Source: Verrucomicrobiota bacterium
Lineage (GTDB): Bacteria; Verrucomicrobiota; Verrucomicrobiia; Opitutales; Opitutaceae
Direction of reading: 5' to 3'
DNA: 64,000 nucleotides
NCBI GenBank assembly: GCA_947471035.1
Contig: CANIWJ010000001.1
Span: 46,439 to 110,438 of the forward strand
Notes under the pieces: model-generated
The model's input: only the letters and a program-made list of their open reading frames with translations
Told to the model about the DNA's origin: nothing
The model's database searches: none
Shown: positions 53,092-62,341 of the stretch, one piece after another
How positions within the stretch are numbered: position 1 is the first letter of the stretch
Layout: each line of letters opens with the position of its first letter
Position numbers and translations under genes: made by a program

Positions 53092-55098
53092 ATGCCCGAC
53101 TCCCCTGCCCTGCTTTACGACGTGATTGTTTGTGGTGCCGGACATGCGGGCTGCGAAGCGGCCTTGGCCTCGGCCCGCACTGGGGCGCGAACTTTGTTGC
53201 TGACAGGCAATTTGGATACGGTGGCGCAGATGAGCTGTAACCCGGCTATTGGCGGCCAGGCCAAGGGGCAAATGGTTCGTGAAATTGACGCACTGGGTGG
53301 CGAAATGGCGATCAATACCGATTTGACCGGCATACAGTTTCGGCTTTTGAACGAGTCTAAGGGACCGGCCGTGCAGTCACCTCGGGCGCAATGTGATAAA
53401 AAAGCCTACCAGTTTCGCCTCAAACACACCTTGGAGTTGCAGCCAAACTTATGGTTATTTCAGGCGACGGTGACGGGCCTGATTTTTTCAACGAATAGTG
53501 CGGGCGTCGGCCGTTCGGTCGTGGGGGTGCGGACCAATCTTGATTTAGATTTCTTTGGACGCACGGTGGTTGTGACGACCGGCACTTTTTTGCGCGGGTT
53601 GATGCATATCGGGCAGAATAAGAATGAGGGAGGCCGGCTGGGGGATTTTAGTGCCAAGACCCTTTCGGCCAGTTTTCTGGAGGCGGGCATCGAACTCCAG
53701 CGGCTAAAAACCGGCACGCCGCCCCGCCTATCAGGTCGTTCCCTCGATTTCTCCAAAATGGAGCCGCAATATGGTGATGCGGCCCCTACCCTGTTTGCGT
53801 TTCATGATACGCGAGACGCTGACCCGCTGTTCCACGTGGAACACCCTTCGGTTGCCGGGGTGACGCTCCGTGAGGAGCGCTTGGGTTGGTCGCCGGGGCA
53901 GGCCCAAGTGCCCTGCTGGATAACCTATACCACGGAGCGAACGGCTCAATTGGTGCGGGATAATCTGCATCTTTCCGCCATGTATTCGGGCGAGATTGAG
54001 GGCACGGGGCCGCGTTATTGTCCGTCGATTGAGGATAAGTTTGTGCGTTTCGCGGATAAACCCCGGCACATGCTGTTTTTGGAGCCGGAGGGGCGGGCAA
54101 CAAACGAGTTCTACATTAACGGACTTTCCACCTCGTTGCCCTTCTCGATTCAGGTGGAAATGGTCCGCAGTATTCCGGGCTTGGAGCGGGCTGAGCTGCT
54201 TCGGCCGGCTTATGCGGTGGAGTATGATTTCGCGCCGCCGACTCAGCTTTTCCCGTCCTTGGAATCCAGGAAGGTGGATAATCTGTTTTTTGCCGGTCAA
54301 ATTAACGGTACTTCGGGCTATGAGGAAGCGGCGTCCCAAGGTTTGATCGCAGGTGTCAACGCGGCGCGAAAGGGCAGGGGAGAGTCGCCGTTGATTATCG
54401 CCCGGCATGAGGGCTACATCGGGGTTTTAATTGATGATTTAGTTACTAAGGGCACCCGCGAGCCGTATCGCATGTTTACGAGTCGGGCGGAACATCGACT
54501 CCTGTTTAATCATGGCAGTGCGGAAATGCGCTTAGTGCATCATGCGCGTGCGTGCGGTTTGCTTTCCGCAACCCGCCTGGCGCGGATAGACGCGAAGGCG
54601 GCGCGCATTTTTACGGAAGTGCAGCGTTTGGAGCAGACTCGGCCTGCGTCCAGTTTGGGTTTAGGGCAGGGCACGTGGGGAGATCATATCCGGCATACTT
54701 TGGCCCGTGGTTCAGTTGGATTGGCCCCTGAATTGGCGGCTAAAGTGGAGCTTCCTTTGCCCTTCGAGTTTACAGATTTAGCCAAGGAAGAGCGTGCCGA
54801 GGTGCTGTATCGGGTGGCTTATGCCGGCTATCTGGCGCGCGAAGAACGACACGTCGCCCGCTTGTCCGAGGTGGAGAAAATCAAGATCCCGGCGGACTTC
54901 GATTATGATCACGTGCGCGGGTTACGTGCGGAGAGCTTGCTTAAGTTAAAGGCGGCGCGGCCGGTGAGCTTAGGTCAGGCCGGGCGCATCAGCGGGGTAA
55001 ATCCGGCAGATTTAAGCGTTTTAATGGTGCACCTAGCGGCGAAACGACGACGCGCCAAAGAGGCGCGCACAACTCAGATTAATCCAGAAAACGTGTAA
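53092..55098 (+). CDS. mnmG: tRNA uridine 5-carboxymethylaminomethyl modification enzyme MnmG (GidA)
   Basis: 668 residues, slightly longer than usual (about 630). The FAD/NAD motif is VIVCGAGHAGCEAALASART, with TGNLDTVAQMSCNPAIGGQAK, VVVTTGTFLRGLMHIGQNK, LKTGTPPRLSGRSLDFSKME and FLEPEGRATNEFYINGLSTS as family landmarks. The C-terminal helical domain ends VLMVHLAAKRRRAKE. It partners MnmE. The mnmE-mnmG pair is conserved in many bacteria. Repeats and regulatory sequence fill the next 305 bp. Confidence 0.97.
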   Translation: MPDSPALLYDVIVCGAGHAGCEAALASARTGARTLLLTGNLDTVAQMSCNPAIGGQAKGQMVREIDALGGEMAINTDLTGIQFRLLNESKGPAVQSPRAQCDKKAYQFRLKHTLELQPNLWLFQATVTGLIFSTNSAGVGRSVVGVRTNLDLDFFGRTVVVTTGTFLRGLMHIGQNKNEGGRLGDFSAKTLSASFLEAGIELQRLKTGTPPRLSGRSLDFSKMEPQYGDAAPTLFAFHDTRDADPLFHVEHPSVAGVTLREERLGWSPGQAQVPCWITYTTERTAQLVRDNLHLSAMYSGEIEGTGPRYCPSIEDKFVRFADKPRHMLFLEPEGRATNEFYINGLSTSLPFSIQVEMVRSIPGLERAELLRPAYAVEYDFAPPTQLFPSLESRKVDNLFFAGQINGTSGYEEAASQGLIAGVNAARKGRGESPLIIARHEGYIGVLIDDLVTKGTREPYRMFTSRAEHRLLFNHGSAEMRLVHHARACGLLSATRLARIDAKAARIFTEVQRLEQTRPASSLGLGQGTWGDHIRHTLARGSVGLAPELAAKVELPLPFEFTDLAKEERAEVLYRVAYAGYLAREERHVARLSEVEKIKIPADFDYDHVRGLRAESLLKLKAARPVSLGQAGRISGVNPADLSVLMVHLAAKRRRAKEARTTQINPENV

Positions 55099-55123
55099 TA
55101 CCAACAGCCCTAAGCATTCAGAC

Positions 55124-55223
55124 TTTAACCACAGATTCCACAGATACGAACCGGATATAAGGCAGCAGAGTCGAGAAGTCCTGTGGGTTTATCCGGTATT
55201 TATCTGTGTAATCTGTGGTTAAA
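55124..55223. repeat. 100-bp palindromic element (MITE-like or RAYT-type)
   Basis: TTTAACCACAGATTCCACAG-ATA (55124-55146) is inverted at 55201-55223, with one mismatch over 23 bp. A second inner repeat, CCGGATA (55151-55157), pairs with TATCCGG (55190-55196). The whole 100-bp unit would fold into one long hairpin. It sits in the 305-bp gap between mnmG and the PhoB-like gene; the rest of the gap holds a candidate PHO box and nothing else I can name. No transposase is near, so any mobility would be non-autonomous. Confidence 0.75.
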
Positions 55224-55297
55224 AATTCCCGTTGCTAAAGTCCGATTATCTCGGGCTGTAGGTATAAGGTGAACATAGCGTGATCAGCCATTAACGG

Positions 55298-55315
55298 CTG
55301 TAACAATTGTGAAAC
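55298..55315 (+). promoter_or_regulatory. Candidate PHO box
   Basis: CTGTAACAATTGTGAAAC lies about 90 bp upstream of the PhoB-like gene and matches the E. coli PHO-box consensus CTGTCATAAATCTGTCAC at 12 of 18 positions. Autoregulation of phoBR through such a site is common. The match is only moderate. Confidence 0.35.
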
Positions 55316-55403
55316 GGGCTGGATTTGCCCTCGGCGGCGTTAAAGCAGCCCTGTAGGGTGACAGAGCTGAAACGTTTATTTGTTAACGCACATTCACTTT
55401 TGT

Positions 55404-56138
55404 ATGTCTCCCGCCCCAATTGAGTCCACCGCCAAGAAGATTCTCGTGGTAGATGACGAGACCGATGTTACGGAATTGCTCGCCTACACACTTAAAGCCA
55501 AGGGATTCACGGTCGAAACGGTTAATGATCCCAATCGCAGCATCGGGGTGGCGCGTACTTTTTTGCCGGATCTCGTCATTCTGGATGTGATGATGCCGGA
55601 TTTAAACGGCATCCAGATTTGCCGAATGCTCCGCGCGGATCCTAAGCTCAGAAAAGTTCCGGTGGTTTTTCTCACCGCCAAAGCCGAGGAAAGCGATCGC
55701 ATCCAAGGCTTGGAAACGGGAGCCGATGACTACCTTTGCAAGCCCTTTAGCACAAAAGAATTAGTATTAAGGGTGCAGACGATTTTACGTCGCGTAAATG
55801 AGGGTGTGCCGGAAGCTCCGAAACTCATTTCCGCCGGACGGATCGTTTTGGATGGAGACAGGCACGTTGCATCAGTGGCAGGTGAGCCGGTGGTGTTGAC
55901 GGCTACTGAGTTCAAACTCCTTCGCCTATTGATGGAGAGACGCGGCCGGGTGCAGACCCGCGAGCATTTGTTAATCAACGTTTGGAATTACGAAACCGAG
56001 ATTGAGACGCGTACCGTGGATACGCATGTGAGACGGCTGCGGGAAAAGCTCGGTACTGAGGCGGACTGGATCGAGACCATTCGTGGAGTGGGGTATCGCT
56101 TCGCCGAGCGGCGGTCTGCGGACACCGCCAACACGTGA
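55404..56138 (+). CDS. OmpR-family response regulator, PhoB-like
   Basis: 244 residues from ATG 55404. The receiver has ILVVDDETDVTELLAYTL, the phospho-acceptor in LVILDVMMPDLNG (Asp61) and the conserved Lys in FLTAKAEESDRIQGLETGAD. The DNA-binding winged helix has LTATEFKLLRLLMERRGRVQ and TRTVDTHVRRLREKLG, with IETIRGVGYRF at the end. PhoB identity is suggested by the PhoR-like kinase just downstream and a candidate PHO box upstream; no pst or phoU genes are in the window to confirm it. Confidence 0.85.
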   Translation: MSPAPIESTAKKILVVDDETDVTELLAYTLKAKGFTVETVNDPNRSIGVARTFLPDLVILDVMMPDLNGIQICRMLRADPKLRKVPVVFLTAKAEESDRIQGLETGADDYLCKPFSTKELVLRVQTILRRVNEGVPEAPKLISAGRIVLDGDRHVASVAGEPVVLTATEFKLLRLLMERRGRVQTREHLLINVWNYETEIETRTVDTHVRRLREKLGTEADWIETIRGVGYRFAERRSADTANT

Positions 56139-56221
56139 GCGTTTCTGCCGGGGGCATGGTTTTGATTGGGCCGGGCGATTCCGGTTCGTCTCGGTGACCA
56201 CCCTTTGGCTGGCTTTCTTCC

Positions 56222-57520
56222 ATGGAGACTTTGGTCATAGGTTTACTCGTTTTGGCGCTCATACTGGTGTGTGTGCGTTTATCCCATCATCAGCGCGCGG
56301 TGGCGGCATTGCGCGAGTCCTTGTTGGTGCGGCGGGCGCTGTTGCGCGATGATCTCCCCGGTGCGTTGGGCTCGGGCTGGGACGAGCTGTGTTCGGCGGC
56401 CTCAGATTTGGTGACGGAAGTAAACCGGCTCGACCGGCAACACAGCGGGCAACTTGCCCAGCTGGAGGCGACCTTGGGTTCGCTCCAGGAAGCGGTGCTG
56501 TTAATAGATGCGCATAACTACGTGTTGCTGGCGAATCAGGCGTTTCATGCAATTTTCCCCAAGTCAGGGAGAATACTGGGAGAGCGACTGGAGCTGGCGT
56601 TGCACAGCGATGTTTTCCTGCGCTATGTAGAGGCGGTGCGTAGCGGCCGCGCCCAATTGCGCCAGGAGATTGAGTTTGTGGATACACAGGGTTCGACCTG
56701 GGTGGAGGTAACGGGCTCGATAGTTGGACCTTGGGAAGGGCAAAGCGCGTCAGCGCTTTTGTTTGTGCTGCATAATATAACCCGTCAGAAACGCCTGGAA
56801 AACCTCCGTAAGGATTTCGTAGCTAACGTTTCTCATGAATTGCGCACCCCGCTTTCGGTGATCAAGGGTTACGTTGAGACTTTGGTGGACGCAGGCGACG
56901 ACATGCCGAGCGGGGATCGTAAGCGTTTTTTGAGCACGATTCAGCGGCACACGGACCGGTTGAATTCCCTACTGGAGGATTTGCTCGCACTCTCGCGTCT
57001 CGAATCAGCCCAGCCCGGTTTGGCACGCGAGCAGGTGGATCTGGCCCAGTTGGTGGCGGTTTCGCTGGAAGATTTCCGCAGTCGGCCGGCCGCTAAGGAG
57101 CACAAGTTAAGTCTGGTGGTGGATCCCGCGTTGCCCGAGGTGTTCGCCGATCCGCTCAAGCTCGGGCAGGTTTTGGATAATCTGGTTTCCAATGCGCTGA
57201 AGTATACCCCGCGTGGATCACGGATTGAGCTTTCGGCTCGTATGGAATCCAAGGATACGGTGGAAATCGCGGTTCGGGATAACGGCCCTGGGATACCGGC
57301 TGAGGATTTACCGCATATCTTTGAGCGTTTCTACCGGGTGGACAAAGGGCGTTCGCGCGAGAAAGGCGGCACGGGTCTCGGGCTAAGTATCGTAAAGCAC
57401 ATCGTGCAGCTTCACGGAGGCCGGGTTTGGGCGGAGAGCAGGGTGGGGGAGGGGACGAGCTTTCTGATCATCCTGCCGCTTTTTCAATCAGCGGTGACGT
57501 CTGCGCCAGTTAAGTGTTGA
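56222..57520 (+). CDS. Sensor histidine kinase, PhoR-like
   Basis: 432 residues. One N-terminal membrane helix (about 3-20, METLVIGLLVLALILVCVRL) is followed by a short HAMP-like helix and a PAS domain (LGSLQEAVLLIDAHNYVLL). The kinase has the H box FVANVSHELRTPLSVIKGYV (His205), the N box NLVSNALKYTPRGS and G boxes VRDNGPGIPAEDLPHIFERF and KGGTGLGLSIVKHIVQLHGG. The single helix and PAS arrangement is that of PhoR. It pairs with the PhoB-like regulator 83 bp upstream. Signal specificity is inferred only from this layout. Confidence 0.87.
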   Translation: METLVIGLLVLALILVCVRLSHHQRAVAALRESLLVRRALLRDDLPGALGSGWDELCSAASDLVTEVNRLDRQHSGQLAQLEATLGSLQEAVLLIDAHNYVLLANQAFHAIFPKSGRILGERLELALHSDVFLRYVEAVRSGRAQLRQEIEFVDTQGSTWVEVTGSIVGPWEGQSASALLFVLHNITRQKRLENLRKDFVANVSHELRTPLSVIKGYVETLVDAGDDMPSGDRKRFLSTIQRHTDRLNSLLEDLLALSRLESAQPGLAREQVDLAQLVAVSLEDFRSRPAAKEHKLSLVVDPALPEVFADPLKLGQVLDNLVSNALKYTPRGSRIELSARMESKDTVEIAVRDNGPGIPAEDLPHIFERFYRVDKGRSREKGGTGLGLSIVKHIVQLHGGRVWAESRVGEGTSFLIILPLFQSAVTSAPVKC

Positions 57521-57562
57521 GCGGAGCGGCGGGAAAGCGGGATGGTGGCGGTTTTCCGCTCA
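57518..57562. repeat. Inverted repeat at the phoR-like stop codon
   Basis: TGAGCGGA (57518-57525, overlapping the stop codon) and TCCGCTCA (57555-57562) form a perfect 8-bp inverted repeat with a 29-nt loop, just before trmB. It could be a weak mRNA hairpin separating the two genes. No T-run follows. Confidence 0.4.
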
Positions 57563-57575
57563 TCTTAAGACTTCC

Positions 57576-58181
57576 GTGCCGCTCGAAATTTACGATTCCT
57601 TACGCGATCAGCGCATCGCCGCCTTGCGCGCCGACTTTTTCCCGCGCCTGCCGGCGGGCCAGCCGTTGACCTTGGAGCTGGGCTGCGGGCATGGGCATTA
57701 TCTCAACGCCTTCGCGGCGGCGCATCCGCAGGAGTTTTGTGTCGGGTTGGATTTGATCGGGGACCGGATCGCTCGAGCGGAGCGCAAGGCGAACCGCGCG
57801 CGCTTGGCCAATCTGGCGTTCGTGCAGGCGGAGGCCGCCTTGTTTCTCGGCGCGTTGGCGGAACAGCCGTGGCCGGTGCGATTGCGGCGGGTGTTCGTGC
57901 TTTTTTCCGATCCTTGGCCGAAGCGTCGGCACTGGAAACATCGTGTGGTTCAACCGGGCCTGCTGGACTTGCTGGGTAAGCTGACCGAGCCCGGCGCAGC
58001 GTTTCATTTCCGAACGGACCACCCCGAGTATTTCACTTTCGCGCGGGAGGTAGTTGAAGCGCACACCCTATGGCGGCTTGCCGAAGCGTATGCGGTGGCG
58101 TGGCCTTTTGAATACGTTTCAGTTTTTGAGGAACGCGCGCTGGCCGGGGCACCGCAGTCTTTTACGGCGTTTCGTCGCTGA
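57576..58181 (+). CDS. trmB: tRNA (guanine-N7-)-methyltransferase TrmB
   Basis: 201 residues from GTG 57576. It methylates G46 in tRNA variable loops. The class I methyltransferase core is LTLELGCGHGHYLNAFAAAH, with VGLDLIGDRIARAERKAN, and the TrmB signature is RVFVLFSDPWPKRRHWKHRV followed by FRTDHPEYFTFAREVVE. Length matches the shorter bacterial form. It precedes the ATP synthase operon by 150 bp, where no clear promoter was identified. Confidence 0.95.
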   Translation: MPLEIYDSLRDQRIAALRADFFPRLPAGQPLTLELGCGHGHYLNAFAAAHPQEFCVGLDLIGDRIARAERKANRARLANLAFVQAEAALFLGALAEQPWPVRLRRVFVLFSDPWPKRRHWKHRVVQPGLLDLLGKLTEPGAAFHFRTDHPEYFTFAREVVEAHTLWRLAEAYAVAWPFEYVSVFEERALAGAPQSFTAFRR

Positions 58182-58331
58182 AAATTCACGTGATGACTGA
58201 AACTCATAAGCGGCCGAGCTTTGCTTGAACGCCCTAGCTAATGAATCTGGGCTAATGACAGGTATCAGCCACTTCCAAGATTGACGCGGCCATTTGCGCT
58301 ATCCTAGTTCGTCAACCTTTCCCCTATTTCC

Positions 58332-59237
58332 ATGGCCCTCCGCCTTAACGCCTCCACTCTAAAAACCCTCGCCGCGCTCCCGCTTTTGGCGGCTTCCGCT
58401 GCGGCGGCGCGTGCGGCCGAAGGTGGCCACGAAGCTGCGGCTTCCTTGAGCGAACATCTGTTCGGATTGCCGGTGACCAATGCTATCCTCACCAGCTGGC
58501 TGATTACTTTGGTGATTATCGTCGCGGTGCGCGTGATGGTGGGCACCCCCAAGATTGTACCCGGTCGTGGCCAATCGGTTTTCGAGACCGCGCTGACCGG
58601 TTTGCGTGATCTTTACGAGCCTATCGTCGGTAAAAAGGCCATGCCCATGGCGTTTCCCGTGCTCGTGACGCTTTTCGTTTTTATTGTGCTGCATAACTGG
58701 TCCGGCCTGCTCCCGTTTGTCGGCACCGTTGGCTGGGGCCATGTGGTTGACGGCTCGTTTCACGTCACCACGCCGCTCATTCGCCCGCATACTTCCGAAC
58801 TAAACGGAACCATCGCGCTCGCCTTGGTTTCGTTTGGCGCATGGTTTATCATCGTGATGCGCTACGCTGGTCCGGGCCTTTTGATCAAAGATTTGTTCGG
58901 CAATAAGGCGGACAAGAAAGAGTTAAACGCAGCGATGTATTGGGGGCTCTCCCTGGTCTTTATCGTGGTCGGCGTGATTGAAGTCGTCTCGATATTCATC
59001 CGCCCGGTCACCCTTTCCATGCGTTTGTTTGGCAATGTATTTGGTGGCGAAAACTTGCTTCATGCGATGCATTTTCTCCCCCCGTTTTACTTTTTGGAGC
59101 TGCTGGTAGGTTTCGTTCAAGGTCTCGTTTTCACCCTGCTTACCGCAGTTTATATCGGTCTCATCTGCAACCATGGCGACGACCATGACCATGATGACGA
59201 GCACGCCGACGAGCACGCGAAGGAAGCCGCTCATTAA
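58332..59237 (+). CDS. atpB: ATP synthase F0 subunit a (AtpB)
   Basis: 301 residues, longer than most bacterial subunits a (about 270). A hydrophobic start (about 15-35) is followed by membrane helices with VTLFVFIVLHNWSGLLPF, NGTIALALVSFGAWFIIV and the essential Arg in SMRLFGNVFGGENLLHAM. The C-terminus is an unusual His/Asp-rich tail (CNHGDDHDHDDEHADEHA, about 279-301). It forms the proton half-channels against the c-ring. It is the first gene of the atp operon; no atpI was seen before it. Confidence 0.95.
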   Translation: MALRLNASTLKTLAALPLLAASAAAARAAEGGHEAAASLSEHLFGLPVTNAILTSWLITLVIIVAVRVMVGTPKIVPGRGQSVFETALTGLRDLYEPIVGKKAMPMAFPVLVTLFVFIVLHNWSGLLPFVGTVGWGHVVDGSFHVTTPLIRPHTSELNGTIALALVSFGAWFIIVMRYAGPGLLIKDLFGNKADKKELNAAMYWGLSLVFIVVGVIEVVSIFIRPVTLSMRLFGNVFGGENLLHAMHFLPPFYFLELLVGFVQGLVFTLLTAVYIGLICNHGDDHDHDDEHADEHAKEAAH

Positions 59238-59321
59238 TCCCTTTTCCCGCCCGGGAGCATGCGTCCTTCGGGACACCAATGCGTGCACGGTCGAGATACC
59301 CACAACCAAACCACACATCCC

Positions 59322-59525
59322 ATGATCATCGCAGAAATCACTGGCAACATCGCATCCGCCGCCGGCCTCATCGCCGCCGCTCTCGCCGTAGGTCTCATCG
59401 GCACCAAGGCCGCCGAGGCCGTTGGCCGCAATCCCGCCGCTTCCGGCAAGATCCTCGTTCAGTCCATCCTCGGTATGGCGCTGGCTGAAGGTCTCGGCCT
59501 GCTCGCCCTCTTCCTTGCCAAGTAA
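59322..59525 (+). CDS. atpE: ATP synthase F0 subunit c (AtpE)
   Basis: 67 residues, a compact hairpin of two helices joined by the polar loop GRNP (35-38). The proton-carrying acid is Glu56 in GMALAEGLGLLALF; it is followed by Gly rather than Ser or Thr, which suggests proton rather than sodium coupling. The ring of these subunits rotates to drive ATP synthesis. A strong hairpin follows at 59545-59577. Confidence 0.95.
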   Translation: MIIAEITGNIASAAGLIAAALAVGLIGTKAAEAVGRNPAASGKILVQSILGMALAEGLGLLALFLAK

Positions 59526-59544
59526 GGCATTGGTTTAGTTTTCG

Positions 59545-59577
59545 GCTTTGGCGCTTCGTCCAGCGAAGCGCCGAAGC
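59545..59577. repeat. Intercistronic hairpin between atpE and atpF
   Basis: GGCGCTTCG (59550-59558) pairs with CGAAGCGCC (59564-59572) around TCCAG, and the stem extends to about 14 bp (59545-59577) with one wobble pair. It lies 20 bp after the atpE stop and about 50 bp before atpF. A T-rich patch follows (CCCTTTTTG) but the operon clearly continues. It probably stabilises the 3' end of atpE mRNA or lets part of the transcripts stop, which would raise subunit c output relative to the rest. Confidence 0.7.
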
Positions 59578-59629
59578 ATTTCCCTTTTTGATTCAAGTTT
59601 CCCTTTTCTTGTAAGCCGCTTTGTCCGCC

Positions 59630-60220
59630 ATGTTCTCCACCCTTCTGGCCGTCACCAATCCTGCCCACGAAGTCGCTGCGTCCGCCGCCCACGAGGCCCC
59701 GGCGTCCGGCGGGCTCGTTCATGACCTCGTAGAGAAGTTCGGCATCGACGGCGTGAACGTCGGCATGCAGCTGCTGAGCTTCACCATCCTCGCCTACGTT
59801 CTCTATCGTTTCGCGATCAAGCCTACGCTCGCCACCATGGACGAGCGCAACCAACAGATCGAGGCCGGCCTCAAAAACGCCGCCGACACCGCCGCCAAAC
59901 TCTCCGAGGCGCAGGTCCAGATCAGCGCTCAGCTTAAGGAAGCCCAGGTCAAGGCCAACGTGATCGTCGAGGAGGCGCGCAAGGTCTCCAAAGAGCTGTC
60001 CGACCGCGAGACCGCCGCCGCCACCGAGCGTGCCCAGCAACTCATCGCCAAGGCCCAGCAAGCTATCGAGCTCGAGCACAAAAAGATGCTTGCCGACGCC
60101 CAGAAGGAAATCGCCCGCCTCGTGGTTGCCACCACTGAGCGCGTCTTGGCCAAGAAGCTCTCCGACGCTGATCGCGCCGCTTACAACGAGACCGCCGCTC
60201 GCGAGCTCACTTCCGTCTAA
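59630..60220 (+). CDS. atpF: ATP synthase F0 subunit b (AtpF)
   Basis: 196 residues from ATG 59630. An Ala/His-rich start (about 10-30) precedes the single membrane helix VGMQLLSFTILAYVLYRFAI (about 45-65), then a long, strongly charged coiled coil (PTLATMDERNQQIEAGLKNA through about 180). It forms the peripheral stalk with the delta subunit. The standard b subunit is about 156-170 residues, so this one is a little long at its N-terminus. Confidence 0.93.
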   Translation: MFSTLLAVTNPAHEVAASAAHEAPASGGLVHDLVEKFGIDGVNVGMQLLSFTILAYVLYRFAIKPTLATMDERNQQIEAGLKNAADTAAKLSEAQVQISAQLKEAQVKANVIVEEARKVSKELSDRETAAATERAQQLIAKAQQAIELEHKKMLADAQKEIARLVVATTERVLAKKLSDADRAAYNETAARELTSV

Positions 60221-60262
60221 GCCAACACGGCTTTCACTCTCCGCCTCCACTTTTTTACCACC

Positions 60263-60658
60263 ATGGCTGCCGTCCCCGCCAAAACCCGCGTTTTCGTTAA
60301 GCAGCTCGTTCAACTCAGCTTGGTGAACGGCCGCGTCTCGTCCGAGCAGGTCGCGGGCGTGTTGGAGTATTTGGAGAAACATCCGCCCGCCCGTCCGCAG
60401 GTGGTGTTGGGTTATTATCGTGATTTGATTGCGGCCGAACTCGCCAAGGGCGAGGCCCGCATCGAGCACGCCGGTCCCGTCGCCCCTGAAGCCGTGGCCG
60501 CGATCGCCGCCGCGATGTCTCGTCGTTACGGGCGTCCAGTCGAGGCTGTCACCCTGCCCAATCCCGCGCTCTTCGCCGGTCTGCGTGTCCGCGTCGCCGA
60601 CGATGTTTTCGAGTCCTCCGTTTCCGGTCAGCTCGCCGCTTTGGCCGCCTCCTGTTGA
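60263..60658 (+). CDS. atpH: ATP synthase F1 subunit delta, short form (AtpH)
   Basis: 131 residues against about 177 in E. coli. The C-terminal part LFAGLRVRVADDVFESSVSG with QLAALAA is typical of the delta (OSCP) C-terminal domain. The N-terminal six-helix domain that binds F1 is only partly present (about 65 residues, VFVKQLVQLSLVNGRVSSEQ). Its position between atpF and atpA confirms identity. ATG 60263 has no close in-frame upstream start. Confidence 0.85.
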   Translation: MAAVPAKTRVFVKQLVQLSLVNGRVSSEQVAGVLEYLEKHPPARPQVVLGYYRDLIAAELAKGEARIEHAGPVAPEAVAAIAAAMSRRYGRPVEAVTLPNPALFAGLRVRVADDVFESSVSGQLAALAASC

Positions 60659-60724
60659 GCCCCGTTTCACTCCTTTTTACCTAAACCCTTCCGCGTCCAG
60701 CGCCCCTTCTCCCTTTCCAATAAA

Positions 60725-62248
<1,524 letters not shown>

Positions 62249-62250
62249 TT

Positions 62251-62337
62251 AATGATTGATGATTTGTGATTTAGGATTGGCCCGAACCCTCGGACGCCGC
62301 TCAGAAAATCATAAATGTTAAATCATAAATCATAAAT
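62251..62337. repeat. Repeated AAATCATAAAT motif with inverted partner between atpA and atpG
   Basis: AAATCATAAAT occurs three times (62306-62316, 62320-62330, 62327-62337), the last copy ending 4 bp before the atpG start. An inverted, less perfect copy (GATGATTTGTGATTTAGGAT) lies at 62259-62278 near the atpA stop, so the gap can form a long AT-rich stem around a GC-rich loop. It may control how much atpG is translated, or be a dispersed intergenic repeat. Confidence 0.55.
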
Positions 62338-62341
62338 AACC

